Source of the DNA: Parvularia atlantis
Lineage: Eukaryota > Opisthokonta > Rotosphaerida
Reading direction: 5' to 3'
DNA length: 60,781 bases
Assembly (NCBI GenBank): GCA_943704415.1
Contig: CALSCO010001022.1
Location: 1-60,781 of the forward strand
Made by a program: the position numbers and the translations under genes. Under the pieces are notes generated by a model. The model saw only the letters and a list, made by a program, of their open reading frames with translations, had not been told where the DNA came from and did not search any database. Position 1 is the first letter of the stretch. Every line of letters starts with the position of its first letter. Shown in pieces: positions 1-12,100 of this stretch.

Positions 1-1
1 A

Positions 2-64
2 ACCCCTGAGGCTGCCTCGGGCCCGGAGAAAGGTGCCACCAAGGACGACTCGGCTCCACAGTGA
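2..64 (+). CDS. C-terminal tail of an upstream gene (partial)
   Basis: From the left edge an open frame reads twenty residues (TPEAASGPEKGATKDDSAPQ) and stops at TGA 62-64. The composition (A, P, G, K, D, S) suits a disordered protein tail. The 3' flank turns abruptly AT-richer (a GTTTAGGTTTAAAA stretch near 79-92), as expected of a 3' UTR. Nothing identifies the family. It could instead be noncoding, since an open stretch this short is weak evidence. Confidence 0.35.
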   Translation, partial: TPEAASGPEKGATKDDSAPQ

Positions 65-283
65 CACAAGGAGTTCAGTTTAGGTTTAAAATGGCACTTT
101 TGTAAGAGGCGTGAACTGGACCCGCTTTCTCGTCGCGATCTGGCATCTGGCATGGCGTGGCTCTGTGTCTGCGTCTCATCGATAACGTTTAGAAGCGTTC
201 GAGAAGAAGTTCTGGTGCATCTCGCACGCGTCGCACGCGCGCCGCACCCGCCGCACCCGCCGCACCCGCTGCAGATCTCCGCC

Positions 284-3200
284 ATGCTCGCCTCGGGCAT
301 GTCGGCGTCGCTCGCCTCGGGCATGTCGGCGTCGCTCGCCTCGGGCGGCGCGTCGACGGCGTCCGCCCCGCTGCTGGGCGCGGGCGCGTCCATGGGCGAG
401 GAGCCCGCGCCGCAACAGCAGCAGCCGCAGCAGCAGCCCGCACCGCAGCAGGCACCGCAGCAACAGCTAGAGGCCGACACGCCCAAGCGCTACCGCGACT
501 CGCCGCCGTACGAGCTGCCGACCGACCCCGCCGACCGCTCGCTCTTCCTGTTCGGCCCGCGCCACCCGCTGCGGCGCGGCCTGTACCACCTGCTGCGCCA
601 CCGGTGCGCGGCACGGCGCGGCCCGCGACGACTTGGCGCGGCTGACGCGGACGTGCGTCGCTGCGCAGGTACTACGTGCTCGCGCACCACCTGCTCACCA
701 CGGCCATCGTCGTCGTCTACGCCATCTTCCCCACGCACTGGTCGGCCTACCCCGCCGTCCTGCCGATCTACTCCACCGCGGGCGACAACGTGAACGGTGC
801 GCCGCGGGATGGGCGCGTGCTGCCGCCCCGTGTGTGCGCCTGACGCCACGCCTACAGCGCCCTTTGTTGTGCTGCCTGACGAAGAAGCGTTCGCTTACTT
901 CACCGACGTCAAGTACAAGATCCTCATTGCGCTCTACGCCGCCGTCTCGTGCGTGCGCCTGCGCAATGCGGACGTCTTGACGTTGACACCCGCGCGTTCC
1001 CGCCCGCCACACCAGCCTGCACTCGCTCGCGACCATCGTCGTGCGCGGCCTCATTGGCAGCCCGGACGCGTTCCTTCGACGCAAGTTTTGGCACAAGCTC
1101 GACGTGATCACGTTGCTGTCGTTCTGGGTCGCCGTGGGCCTGTGGGCGCGCGGCGTCGACAAGCTGCCGATCTTCCTGGCCATCGCGAGCCTGTACACCT
1201 TCCGCGTGCTCACGTTCTTCGATCCGATCAAGGAGCTTCTGTTTCTGCTCAAGCGGACCGCGCCGCTACTGCTCAACGGTGCGCATACTGCGCGCGCTGG
1301 GTCGACGCGCAGCCGTGCGGAATGTCAGACGGGGTCGTTGCAGTCGCGTTCTTCCTCCTGTTCTTCATGGCGCTGTTTGCACTGATCGGGCAGCGCGCCT
1401 TTTCCGGGTCGATGTCGCGCCAGTGCCTCGTCGACACCACGCCCGACTACACCGGCTCGTACCTGGACAACACGGTCACCCGTGCGTCGGGAGCGCAGGC
1501 CGTGTTGAGGCTTGTGCGCTGAGCCCACCCGTGCGCAGCGGCCCTGCCCGTGACCGCATGCGGCCAGTACATTAACCCGTTCACAAACGCCACCGTCGGC
1601 TCCAACATCAGCCCGGACTTTGCCTACAGCTCCACAACGGTCAACTTCCTGACCAACACGACGGTGTACCACGCCGTGGCCAAGGTGCGCCGCGCGCTTC
1701 GCCGTTCTGTCTGTGCACCAGATCACGCGAGCGTGCGCGCGTGCACAGGGCGTCAAGTGCCCCAGCGGTCTTGTCTGCGAGGTGCGTGCTGCGGCGGCGG
1801 CGCGCGGTCAAGGCTACGCCAGCTGACGTGCGCGAACGCAGCCTGCGCTCAGCTACTACAACGGCTTCCGCTCGTTCGACGACTTTGGCAGCGCGCTGCT
1901 CATCGTCATCGACACAGTGTCCACGTCGGGCTGGTCGCTGACGATGTACACGCTCAAGCAGGCCGAGTACTCGTACCTTGTCCCGTTCTACTTTGTGCTC
2001 CTGCTCGGTGCGCGCGGCGCAAGCCTCATTGTGTATGCGGCAGCGCGCTCACACGCGCTGCGCTCCGCAGTCTTTGTGGCGTTCATCCTCACACGCCTGT
2101 TCGTCGCCGTGCTCGCCGAGGCCATTGGCGAGGCGAAGCTGTTCAAGAATCCAGGCGCGGCGGCCGAAGTGTGCGTGGCCCGCACCGTGCACCGTCGGGA
2201 CTCGCTCGCAGGCTGATCCGTCGGTGCTGCGCAGCTACCGTCTCGTGCACGAATCGGAGGAGGGCGGCTGGGTGCTCGAGAAGCAGGTGCGCGCTCGCCT
2301 GCTGTGGCTTCGCGATGGTGCTCACAGCCGACATCGCGCCGCGCGGCACTCAGAACATCGGCAACCTGGACGCTGTGCAGAAAGAGGTGCGGCATGTGTA
2401 CCGGCGCTGTACGCCCAGATCTCACACGCGCTTGCCCAGGCTAAGAAGGTCTTCCTGTCCAAGGCGTACCGCTACATCGCCGCGGCGTTTGTGCTGGGCG
2501 ACGTGGTGGCGCAAGCCGCGCGCAGCTACGGCGACAGCCCGACCAAGCTGCGTCTTCTCGGTGCGCGTTGGGACCGTCGGTCTGTGCTCGCGCTGATGCG
2601 TCGACCGGTTCGCGCAGACAACATCGAGCTGGCCTTCACGCTCCTGTTCATGCTCGAGGTGCTCGTCAAGATGATGCTCCTGCGCGGCCACTTCTTCAAG
2701 TCCAAGCGTGCGTCTCGGAGTAGTGCTCTTGATGAGCTGACGGGGCGCGGCGCCAGGCAATCTGGTCGACCTGACGCTGGCGGTGATCACGTGCATCATC
2801 CAGATCCCTGCGATCCACGACTGGAAGGGCTACCGCTTCTTCACCGCGTTCCAGCTGATGCGCTTCTACCGTGTGCTCATCAGCGTGGGGTTCCTGCATG
2901 ACCTGCTGGTGCGCTGCGCTCGGTGCGGCGTTCGCCGACGTGGCTGATAGGACGCGCGTGCGCACGGTGCGGGTGTCCGCAGGTACGCCTGTCCAAGTCG
3001 GCCCTGGCCATTATCTACGTGCTCGCATTCTACTTCCTGTGGATGATGTGCATGTCGTTCTTCGCCATGAACTACTTTGGCGGGCAGTACACCTACGCTG
3101 AGTTCCTGGTGCGCCGACAAGGTGCGACGAGTGCGCGTGCTCACACACACACACACGCGCGCAGAACACGGACGGCTACAACGGCTTTGCGATCAACTAC

Positions 3201-6200
3201 TGGCTGCTCAACTACGGCCAGGGAAGCCCTTACCCGCCGCGGCACAACTTCAACACCTTTTTGCAGGCGTTCTTGAACCTCTTCCGAGTGCGTTGTTGTA
3301 CCGTCTCTGGCGTGCGGCCGTCCTGACTGACGCGCCCCGCGCAGGTGACCAGCGCCGACAATTGGGAGGACATCATGTACGACACAATGCAGTCGCAGTG
3401 GTGCGCGCCCTGCGTGCCAGCGCCTGCCCCTGCACGCGCCTCATCAAGCCTCGACCTGCCACCAGGAATGCGACCAACCCCGACTTTCCCGGCTACACGG
3501 CCATCTCGGTCATCGTCGCTGCCGTCTTCTTCTCGGGCTGGTGGCTGCTTTCGCGCCGTGCGTACTGCGTGCTCGCTGGTGTTGATGCAGCTGACCGCCG
3601 TGACCGGCCGCGCAGTCGTCTTGGTCAACTTTGTCGTCGCGTCCATCCTCAACAATTTTGACCTGGAGGACGACGAGAAGATGCAAAAGCAGCGCAAGAT
3701 GTACATCGAGCGCAGCAACAAACAGGGCGATCGCAGCAACGGGTGCGTCGCACGCTCATATGCCGCACAGGGCTGACGCGAGGCGCCGCCCAGCTCGCAC
3801 GACTACGTGCGCACGTGGTTTTGGCGCAAGCTGGTGCAGCAGACCAAGCGGCGTGCGCATGTCCGGGGCGTCCCGCTCGAGTGCGTTACGCCGGTGCACG
3901 CTCTGCCATCACGTCTTTGCTCACACACGCTTGCACTCGCCAGGTATGTCGCGCCGATGGATCAGGTGCAGCTTGAGACGTTTGTCAAGGGAAGTGACGG
4001 CGTGGCCGGCTCGTCAAGCGGCGGCGCGACCGTCAACACGTTCTCCACGGGCGACACGGACAGGTGCGCCGCGTTGCAAACCTGCACGGTGGGTCGCACT
4101 CATCGCTGCTGCTTCGCACGCACCCGCACCCGCACCGCCACAGCACGCTCGACGCGGCCGCAGCAGCCGCGGCGGTCCCACAGCAGCGCTTTGTGGATAA
4201 TCCGATCAAGTGGATGAACGAGCGCCTCATGGCCATGCAGAGCAAGGCGATGGAGCCCATCCTGACGGGCATGGAGGGCGCGCTCTGTGCCCTTTTTTTT
4301 TTTTAATTGGCCGGGTCTCACTCGCCGCATCCGTGCAGACGACTCGGCCGCGACGGCGCACAGCGGCGAGCGCATGGTCGCGCGTACGCGCACGGGTGCG
4401 CGTTTGGTGCGGTCTGCTGCTGCTGCCGCTCACGCCGCGCTGCAGGCGAGACGAAGGACTTTGCGCCGCGCCAGACCATCTACAAGCTCGAGGACGTGCA
4501 GTCGTTCTTCCGCAGCGAGATGCAGGCGCTGGATCACTTCCTGAAGAACGCGATCAAGGTGGCGTGGTGCACAGCGCCGCACGCAGCCGCCGCTGACGCG
4601 CGCGCGGCCGTCGCAGGGCACGGCCGGCGATGAGTTTGCGGCGCAGGAGCTCAAGGAGGAGAATCTGGAGCGCGAGGAGGCCGCGCCGCCGTACGACCTG
4701 TCGTTTGGTGCGTGCGTGGGCGCGCGCGCGCGCTCTCATCGGTGTCGTCACACGCAGGCTTCATGTCGCGCGAGCACCCCGTGCGCCGTTTCTGCCGCTT
4801 TATTGTCGGCTCGGACCAGCGCGACCGCCGCGAGCAACAGATGTGCGTCTGACGTTTGCGGTCTGTGTGTGTGTGTGTGTGTGTGTGCTGACCGTGCAAC
4901 GCCACAGGTACGACAGCCTCGCCTCGCGCCACGCGATCAAGGAGCGCATCCGCAAACCAATCTGGGACTATTTCATGATCGCTGTCATCCTTATCTCGAC
5001 CGCCTTCCTCGCGTCCGAGACGCCGCGCAACCTGCAGGTGCGCATCTCGCCGCGCTTGGACGGCGTGCACTGATCAAGGAGTGCGCGCCACACGGCACAG
5101 CTGAGCTCTTTCCAGCGCACGTTCTACCAGGACGCGGACTTTGTCTTCTTCGGCATCTTTGCGCTCGATGTCGTGCTGCGTCTCGTGGCCGACGGCGTCT
5201 ACCTCACGCCGCACGCCTACACGCTCAACCCGTGGAACATCTTCGACCTCGTGCTCATGCTTCTGCTGGCCGTCGACGTATTCTACTATCGCAACTCGAC
5301 CGAGTCGTCCGGTGTGCCGCCGCCGCCCGCGCACGCCGTGGCGGCACATTGATGCCGTGTCGGCTGCCGCGCGCAGGTGTCGCGCGCGCCTTCCGCGCCC
5401 TGCGCGGTCTCCGTCCGCTGCGCCTGATCAACCAGTTCGACGACATCAAGGCCATCTTTAACATCATCGTCCAGGGCTGGCGCTCGCTGGCCGAGGCGCT
5501 GGTCTTTGCGCTGCTCGTGTTCTTCCCGTTTGGCGTCTGGGGCGTCAACATCTGGGTTGGTGCGTGGGACAGAGGCGCCAGTTGCACGTCAGTCGCAGAC
5601 GCTGACCGACGACGGCGCGCACAGGCACCTTCTTCCAGTGCAACGATGGCAACGCGCTCGGTATCAACGACTGCGTCGGCGACTACTTTTTCACTTCGAC
5701 GGCCCCGCCGCTCAACTACACCTACATCGTCCCGCGCACGTGGTCGCGCCCATTCGGTTACAACTTTGACGATGTGGGGCGCTCGCTCTTGGCGCTGTTT
5801 GAGGACGTGTCGACCGAGGTGCGGCTCGACGGCGGTGTGCCCGGCCACCGCAGTGCCTGACCTGTCGCTGCACGCAGGGCTGGACCGGTCAGTTCTACTC
5901 GGCGCGCGACTTTTTCGGGTACGACCTGCAGCCGTACCCGGACAGCAGCCTGTACACCGCGCCGATCTTCTTCATCCCGTGGATGCTCGTGGGCTGGTGC
6001 GCCGGGCGGCGCTCTTGCTGGTGCGGGCCCTCTGACGTGCGGCGCAGGATTCTCGTCGTGGAGCTGTTTGTCGCGACCGTCGTCGACAACTTCCGCCGCC
6101 GCCTCAACATCAACCTGCTCACGTCGGACCAGCGCCGGTGGCGCGAGCTCACGCGCCAGGTGCGCATTGTGCGCTACGCCGATGCTGCGCTGACTGCGCG

Positions 6201-9060
6201 GGGCGTCTGCAGCTGATGGAGCTGCACCCGTCGACCGTGCCGCCGCGCCCGAGCAAGGCGCCGTGGCGCGCGGCCGTGTACGACATTGTGATGGACAAGC
6301 GCGGCCACTTTGCGACGTTCATCACCACGGTGATGCTCCTGCACCTGCTGCTGTTCATGACGTTCTTCTACCTCGAGCCCGTGGTCGCGCCGACCATGTT
6401 CACGGGCACGTCGTTCATGCACGCGCGCACACGCACGCGGCCACCCTGACCGCCGCCATGCACCACGCGCCGGCCCGGACCGCAGGCCAGACCATCATCG
6501 GCCTGATCTTTATCGTCATCTACATGATCGAACTCTCGCTCAAGGTGTTTGCGGTTGGCGCGCGCAACTTTTTCCTGTCACTGTGGAACTGGTGCGCTTC
6601 GTGGGGGTGCGATCGCGGTCTAGACTGACGCGCCGCATCGTCGCTGCGGCGCAGGTACGACGTTGTCGTCGTGTCGGCTGCACTCGTCTCGGGCATCATC
6701 GCCGTTTACCAAATCCTCAACAGGTCGTTCATCGACTACACGACTGACCAGGTGCGCCGCATGTGCGCCCAGTCCCGTCACGGTCGCGGGCTGAGCACGC
6801 GCGCCGTTGTCCAGCTGTCGAAGGTGCTCGTGCTGCTCATCCTGCTGCGCCTTGTGCAAAAGCTCGACAAGCTGCAGACGCTGTTCAAGACGCTGCTGTC
6901 GTCGTCGCGCGACATGTGCGTGTCTTGTGCCGCCGGTGCAGGGGCGACGTGTGCTGACCGACGCTGGCTGCGCGCGATCCAGTCTCAACATCTCGCTCTA
7001 CTGCGTGCTTGTCCTGATCTCGTTCGCGGTCATGACCACGCAGCTCTTTGGCCTCACACGCAACCTGATCGCGACCGACATCAACGCCAACTTCCACACG
7101 TTCTTCAACTCGATCGAGGTGCGCGCGCGCAGCGCGTGTGGTCGGCCCGCACTGCATGCGCCTGGCCTTACGCACACGCGACGTGCGGCGTTTTCTCCAG
7201 ATGCTTTTCCGCATGGCCACGGGCGAGAACTGGAACGACGTGATGCACAACGTCGCCATCGACTCGCAGCGCAACTGTGTCGTCACCAACAACGTCTACA
7301 CGTCAGACTGCGGCACGCCGTCGTGGGCATACGTCGTCTTCGTGGCGTGGTACATCCTTGCCGCGATGATCTCGCTCGACATGTTCCTGGCCGTTATCCT
7401 CGACAAGTTCTCGTACTGGTCGCAGGGTGTGTGCACGCTCGTCCATGCTCACCTCGTTTCTCCCCATGACGCCTCTTTGCTCCCACAGCCGACTCGCAGG
7501 AGGCGCGCATCGGCCGCAACGACATCCGCAACTTCAAGAGCGCCTGGCGCAAGTTTGATCCGACCACGAAGGGCGAGATCTCGGTCGACCACATCCACAA
7601 GTTTCTGCACAACCTACAGGAGGGTGCGCGCGCCGGGCGGGCAGGGCCGCGCGCGCGCGCGTGTGTGTGTGTGTGTGGTCTCACCGCGCTCACACACAGG
7701 ACCGTTCTACGTGCGCGTGTACGACCGCAAGGGCTTCGAGGCCCTGTTCACCGACCCGATCTTTCGCATCCGCGCGACGGCCTACTACCAGCCGCGCAAG
7801 GTTGGCAATATTTTCCGCCGGCAGGATCAGGACCGAAACCTGCGCGACCGCGACCGCCCGCGCACCTGGGACAGCAAGCGCGTGCGTTCTACGTGCGCGC
7901 GCGCACGCGTTGTCGGCTCGCTCAAGTGAGCGCGCAGCTCGAGCGTGCGCGCCAGATGTGGTCGGTCTTCAAGGGGCTGCTGTTGCTGCGCAGCGTTTCC
8001 GAGGCCGAGCTGATCTTCCGGCGCCGGTGCGACCAGCAGCCCGGGTACGACCGCGAGCAGTACCAGGAGGACGTGCTGAAGGAGGGAAACCTGATGTGCG
8101 CGCGGTATGACGGCCGGGACGCTGCTCACGTCACCCGCACACGCGCACACGCAGGCTGCTGAAGCAGCTCAACAACGCCCTGGCGCAGTACCACCCGCGC
8201 GAGAAGCTGCGGGCGCGTCGCGAGGAGCTCAACGGGGTGCGCGTGTCCTCACGCGCGCGCGCCAAGGCCACGCCCGCTCACGGCCGCGCGCAGATCTACC
8301 TAGAGATGCTCAACGCGGCCGACCCCGTCACGCGCACCTTGCGCTTCGAGGACGCGCTCAAGGTGCGCGTGTCTGCGCAGGCGACCGCACAAACGCACTG
8401 ACGCAGGTCGCTCGCGCCCCGCAGGTGCTGTCGTACCGCATCCCCGTCAAGAAGGGCTACGACCACCTAAGTCTGCGCGAGCGCGACATCCGGCTGTTTG
8501 TGCGCGAGCGCGTGGCGTCATACGTGACGATGGAGCGTGCGGCCGGTGCGCGTGCGCCGGTTCAGCGAGCGAGCGAGCGGCGCTGACGGACGCGGTCGTG
8601 CGACAGGGTATCTGTACAACCTGCAGCTGTCGGCGCAGCTGCACAAGATGGGCTTCCTGCACCGTGCGTTGTCGTGGCGTGGGCGTGCATGGGCGCGCGC
8701 GCACTCACCCTCCTTGCGCGCCGCGCAGAGGCCGACGGCGAGCCCGCCGTGACGGTCGAGGGCGCGCAGCCGCCCAGCGCGGGCAGCGGCAAGGTGCCCG
8801 TGGGGCTGGTGGCGGTGAGCGCGGCGGGCGGGAGCGGGGGCGGGAGCGGCTCGGACCTGCTCAAGCCGGGCAGCGCGGGCCTGCAGCGCCAGCGGTCGCT
8901 GTTCCGTGGCGGGCCGGCGGGCGGTGCGGGCAAGACGCCGATGGGGCCGCGGGTGTCGGCCGAGGCGCAGCAGTTGGAGGCGCAGCAGGTGCGGTCCGAG
9001 GCGCTGCGTGCGCTGCAGCAGAAGTCGTCGTGGCAGGCGGGGGTGTCGTCTGTGGACTAG
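284..9060 (+). CDS. CCH1: Cch1-type four-domain voltage-gated calcium channel
   Basis: A pore-forming alpha subunit with four six-helix repeats, expected at the plasma membrane and, in fungi, paired with Mid1. It is split by several dozen introns. The domain I pore lies near 1880-1955 (TVSTSGWS), domain II near 3345-3390 (VTSADNWED), domain III near 5765-5900 (VSTEGW) and domain IV near 7200-7245 (MATGENWNDVMH). The last is followed by a Cys-containing loop and a final helix ending FSYW, the Cch1 hallmark. The domain III S4 near 5386-5430 is rich in Arg (RAFRALRGLRPLRL). Other S4 helices carry few charges. An EF-hand-like region (near 7500-7620) and a long C-tail follow, ending SSVD. The start at 284 opens a repeated LASGMSA leader; an in-frame ATG at 152 is possible. 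NALCN is a related alternative, but the domain IV pore favours Cch1. Confidence 0.9.
292..345 (+). repeat. 24-bp coding tandem repeat
   Basis: The 24-bp unit TCGGGCATGTCGGCGTCGCT plus CGCC occurs about twice in tandem, with a diverging third start. It encodes the repeated SGMSASLA leader at the N-terminus of the channel. It may vary in length between strains. Confidence 0.7.
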
Positions 9061-9180
9061 CTTGCTGCCTGATGTGTGTACGTGCGCGCGCGGCCGAGCA
9101 AAACGCCCAGTGCGACTACTGATCGGGGCGTGGGCTCATGGGTTCATTCGCGCGCGGCGCGGCCGTTACAAATTCAAACG

Positions 9181-12100
9181 ATGGACACGCCGCCCGTGGC
9201 CTCTGCGCCCGCCGCGACGACGCCGACGACGGCGACGGCGGCAGCGACCGCCGTGACGACGACGACGACCGGCAAGCGCCGCAGCGGCGGCGGCGTGTGG
9301 TCGGCCGTGCGCACGTTCATCGCCCGCCGTGCGCCGCGCCGCCTGCGCGCGCTGCTGGCGGCCAGCACCGGCGGCGTCGCGGCGACCACGGGCGCGGCAG
9401 CAGCAGCGGCAGCAGCAGCGACGGCGACGGCGGCGCGTCCCGAGCACAAGTACCGCATCGACACGGGCGCGCCGTTCGCGCCGGGCGACGCCGCGGGCGA
9501 CGGCGACGCCGGGGACGACGACGCGCAGATCGGCGTGTGCGTGGCCGTGGTGCACGGGGGGCTGGGTGTGGGCGCGGTGGAGGCGTGGCCGTGGTGCGCG
9601 TGGTGTGCGTGGCCGTGGGGCGCGTGGCCGTGGCCGTGGTCCAGCACGTCAAGGCACGGCACTGAACAGCGCGCCGCACCCGCAGCGGCCAGGCCGGGAC
9701 CCGCGTCTACCGCGCCGTCGAGGCCGCGACCGGCCGCCGCGTGGCCATCAAGGCCGTCAGCAAGAAGGTCCTCACCAAGGCCAAGGTCCGTCGTTCTCAG
9801 CCGCGCGCAGTCAAGCACTCGCGCTCGTACTCGGACCACGCACTCGCACTCGCACTCGCACTCGCACTCGCACTTGCACGCACTGACACACTCACTCACG
9901 CACTCATGCAGATGGCAGACATCCGCCGCGAGGCACGCGTCATGGGCGACCTCGCTCGCCTCCCCGTCCCCGGCATCGTCCGCTTCTACGACTTTTTCGA
10001 GGTGCGCCGCCGCCCGCTGTCGCGCCCCGTCTAGGCTCACCATGCGGGCTGCCCTCCAGGACAAGGCCAACATGTACATCGTCATGGAGCTGTGCGTGCC
10101 ACTCTGTCCACGCCCGCACCAGGCCTCACGTCTCGTGCAGGATGGAGGGCGGCGAGCTGTTCGCGCAGATCGCCCAGCGCGGCTCGTTCACCGAGCAGGA
10201 CGCGTGCACCGTCGTCGTCCAGGTCGCCCACGCCCTACGCGGCCTGCACGACCACGGCTACATCCACCGCGACCTCAAGGTGCGCTGCGCCTCGTTCAAG
10301 CACCCGCCACTCACGCCCAGTCACGCGCGCGCCCAGCCCGAGAACTTGCTCTGCGCGCGCCCGGACGGTCTCGACGTGATCAAGCTGTGCGACTTTGGCA
10401 TGACCAAGAAGATCGACAACGGCACGGCTACGACGCCGTGCGGCACCGGTGCGCGCGCGACCGCTCGTGCAGCCTTCCACCCGCTCACACACAGGCGCGC
10501 TTGCGACCGCGCAGTGACCTACGTCGCGCCCGAGGTCATCATCATGAAGGGCGACGACGAGTCACAGCGCGGCTACGGGCGCAAGGCCGACGTCTGGTCG
10601 CTCGGCGTCATCCTCTACGTCCTGTGCGCACGCGCACGCGCTCTCTTTGCCATGCACCGCTCACGCACACGCACGTGCACACGCAGCCTCAGCGGACGCC
10701 CGCCGTTTTACGATGGTCTGTGCCCCCGCACGTGCGCAAAGGATGCGCCTGCTGACCCCCCACCCCGTTGCACCAGCCACGCCCAACGGCGTCCTCAACC
10801 GCATCCGCCGCGGCGACTACGAGTTTGCCGCGACCGAGTGGGCCTACGTGTCGCCGTCGGGTGCGAGAGCCGCGCGACCGCGCACAGGGGCAAGCGCACT
10901 GAAGCGCGCCCTCGTCCTGGCACAGCCAAGGACCTGATCGCACACTGCCTTGAGACCGACCCGGCCAAGCGCTTCGCGATCTCAGACGTGCTCGCGCACC
11001 GCTGGATCCACGTGCGCTTGTCTGCACGCCCTTAGACCGTGCAGCAGCAGCTGAATGGGTGAGCGCACGGCAGGAGGCGATGGCCGTGCCGCCAGCCATG
11101 TCGCCGCTGCTCCAGTCGCCGACGGCACTGCGCGACGCGTCACTTCCGATCAACGAGTTCTTCAAGCTGCTCATGCCGCGGCTCAAGTGCGTACGCGTAA
11201 CGCAGGCAACACCACTCGCACTGACGCGCACATACAGCATGCCGTCCTCCCCCAGCCCGGAGCCGGTACGCCTCGCCGTCAAGGGGCCAGCGCACGGCAA
11301 CAAAGAAAACCGCGCGCCGGCGGCCGGTGTCGCCGCCAGCGTGACCAAGCCCGCGCAGCCGCCCGGCCTTGGCTCGGACGGCATGCTCGCTGCTGCCGAT
11401 GAGCAGTTCTTCCGCTGGCGCCTGAGCGACGACCTCGTCTTTGAGGTGCCCGGCTACTACCGCGCGCTGCGCTCGCCCAAGTTTGGTGCGTGCCCCGCGC
11501 GACCCTCTTTGCTTTGACGGCCGGCTATGACACGTGCGCACGCAGGTCCCGGCGCCAACGTTGTCTCATGGTGCGTTTTTTGCGCCGCCTGCTGCGTGGC
11601 TCACCCGTGCGCCTCGGCGGCAGTGTGGCGTGGAACACCGACGTCAACGCAGACACGATGGTCCGCAAGTCACCGCGCGTGGCGGCCGACCGCGAGCAGT
11701 GCATCCGTCTGGTCAAGGAGATCACGATCCTGCGCGCGCTGCAGCACGAGAACGTGCGTGCTCGGTGCACACGCTACCTGCCCTGCCCTGCCAGCTCACG
11801 CGACCGTGCTTGCAGCTCCTCAACCTCATCGATGGCTTCGTCAGCCCGTCGGAAGACGTGTACCTCGTGAGCGAGCTGACCGACATGACCCTGCGCGATC
11901 TCCTACTCGAGCGGCCCACCGCGTGGGACCCGGAGGAGGTTCAGCTGACGGCCTTCTACCTGCTGCGCGGGCTCAACGTGCGCGCACACGCCCGGCCTGC
12001 GCTGCTTCGACGCTTGACGTGCTCGCGCGCGCTCGCACAGCACCTCCACGCGGCGGGGCTGATGCACCACGACCTCAAGCCCAGCGCGATCTTCGTCAAC

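Noticed and set aside
71-95. GTTTAGGTTTAAAA resembling a telomere-like repeat
   Set aside because: Only one and a half irregular units occur and coding sequence flanks both sides; it is better read as a 3' UTR.
4293-4304. T-run as a possible transcription terminator
   Set aside because: It sits in an intron of the channel gene; coding sequence for the same protein continues on both sides.
9174-10085. Minus-strand open frame (303 codons) opposite the kinase N-terminus
   Set aside because: It mirrors Ala/Thr-rich coding sequence and a CACTCG repeat intron; its translation is repetitive CECECE-type text.
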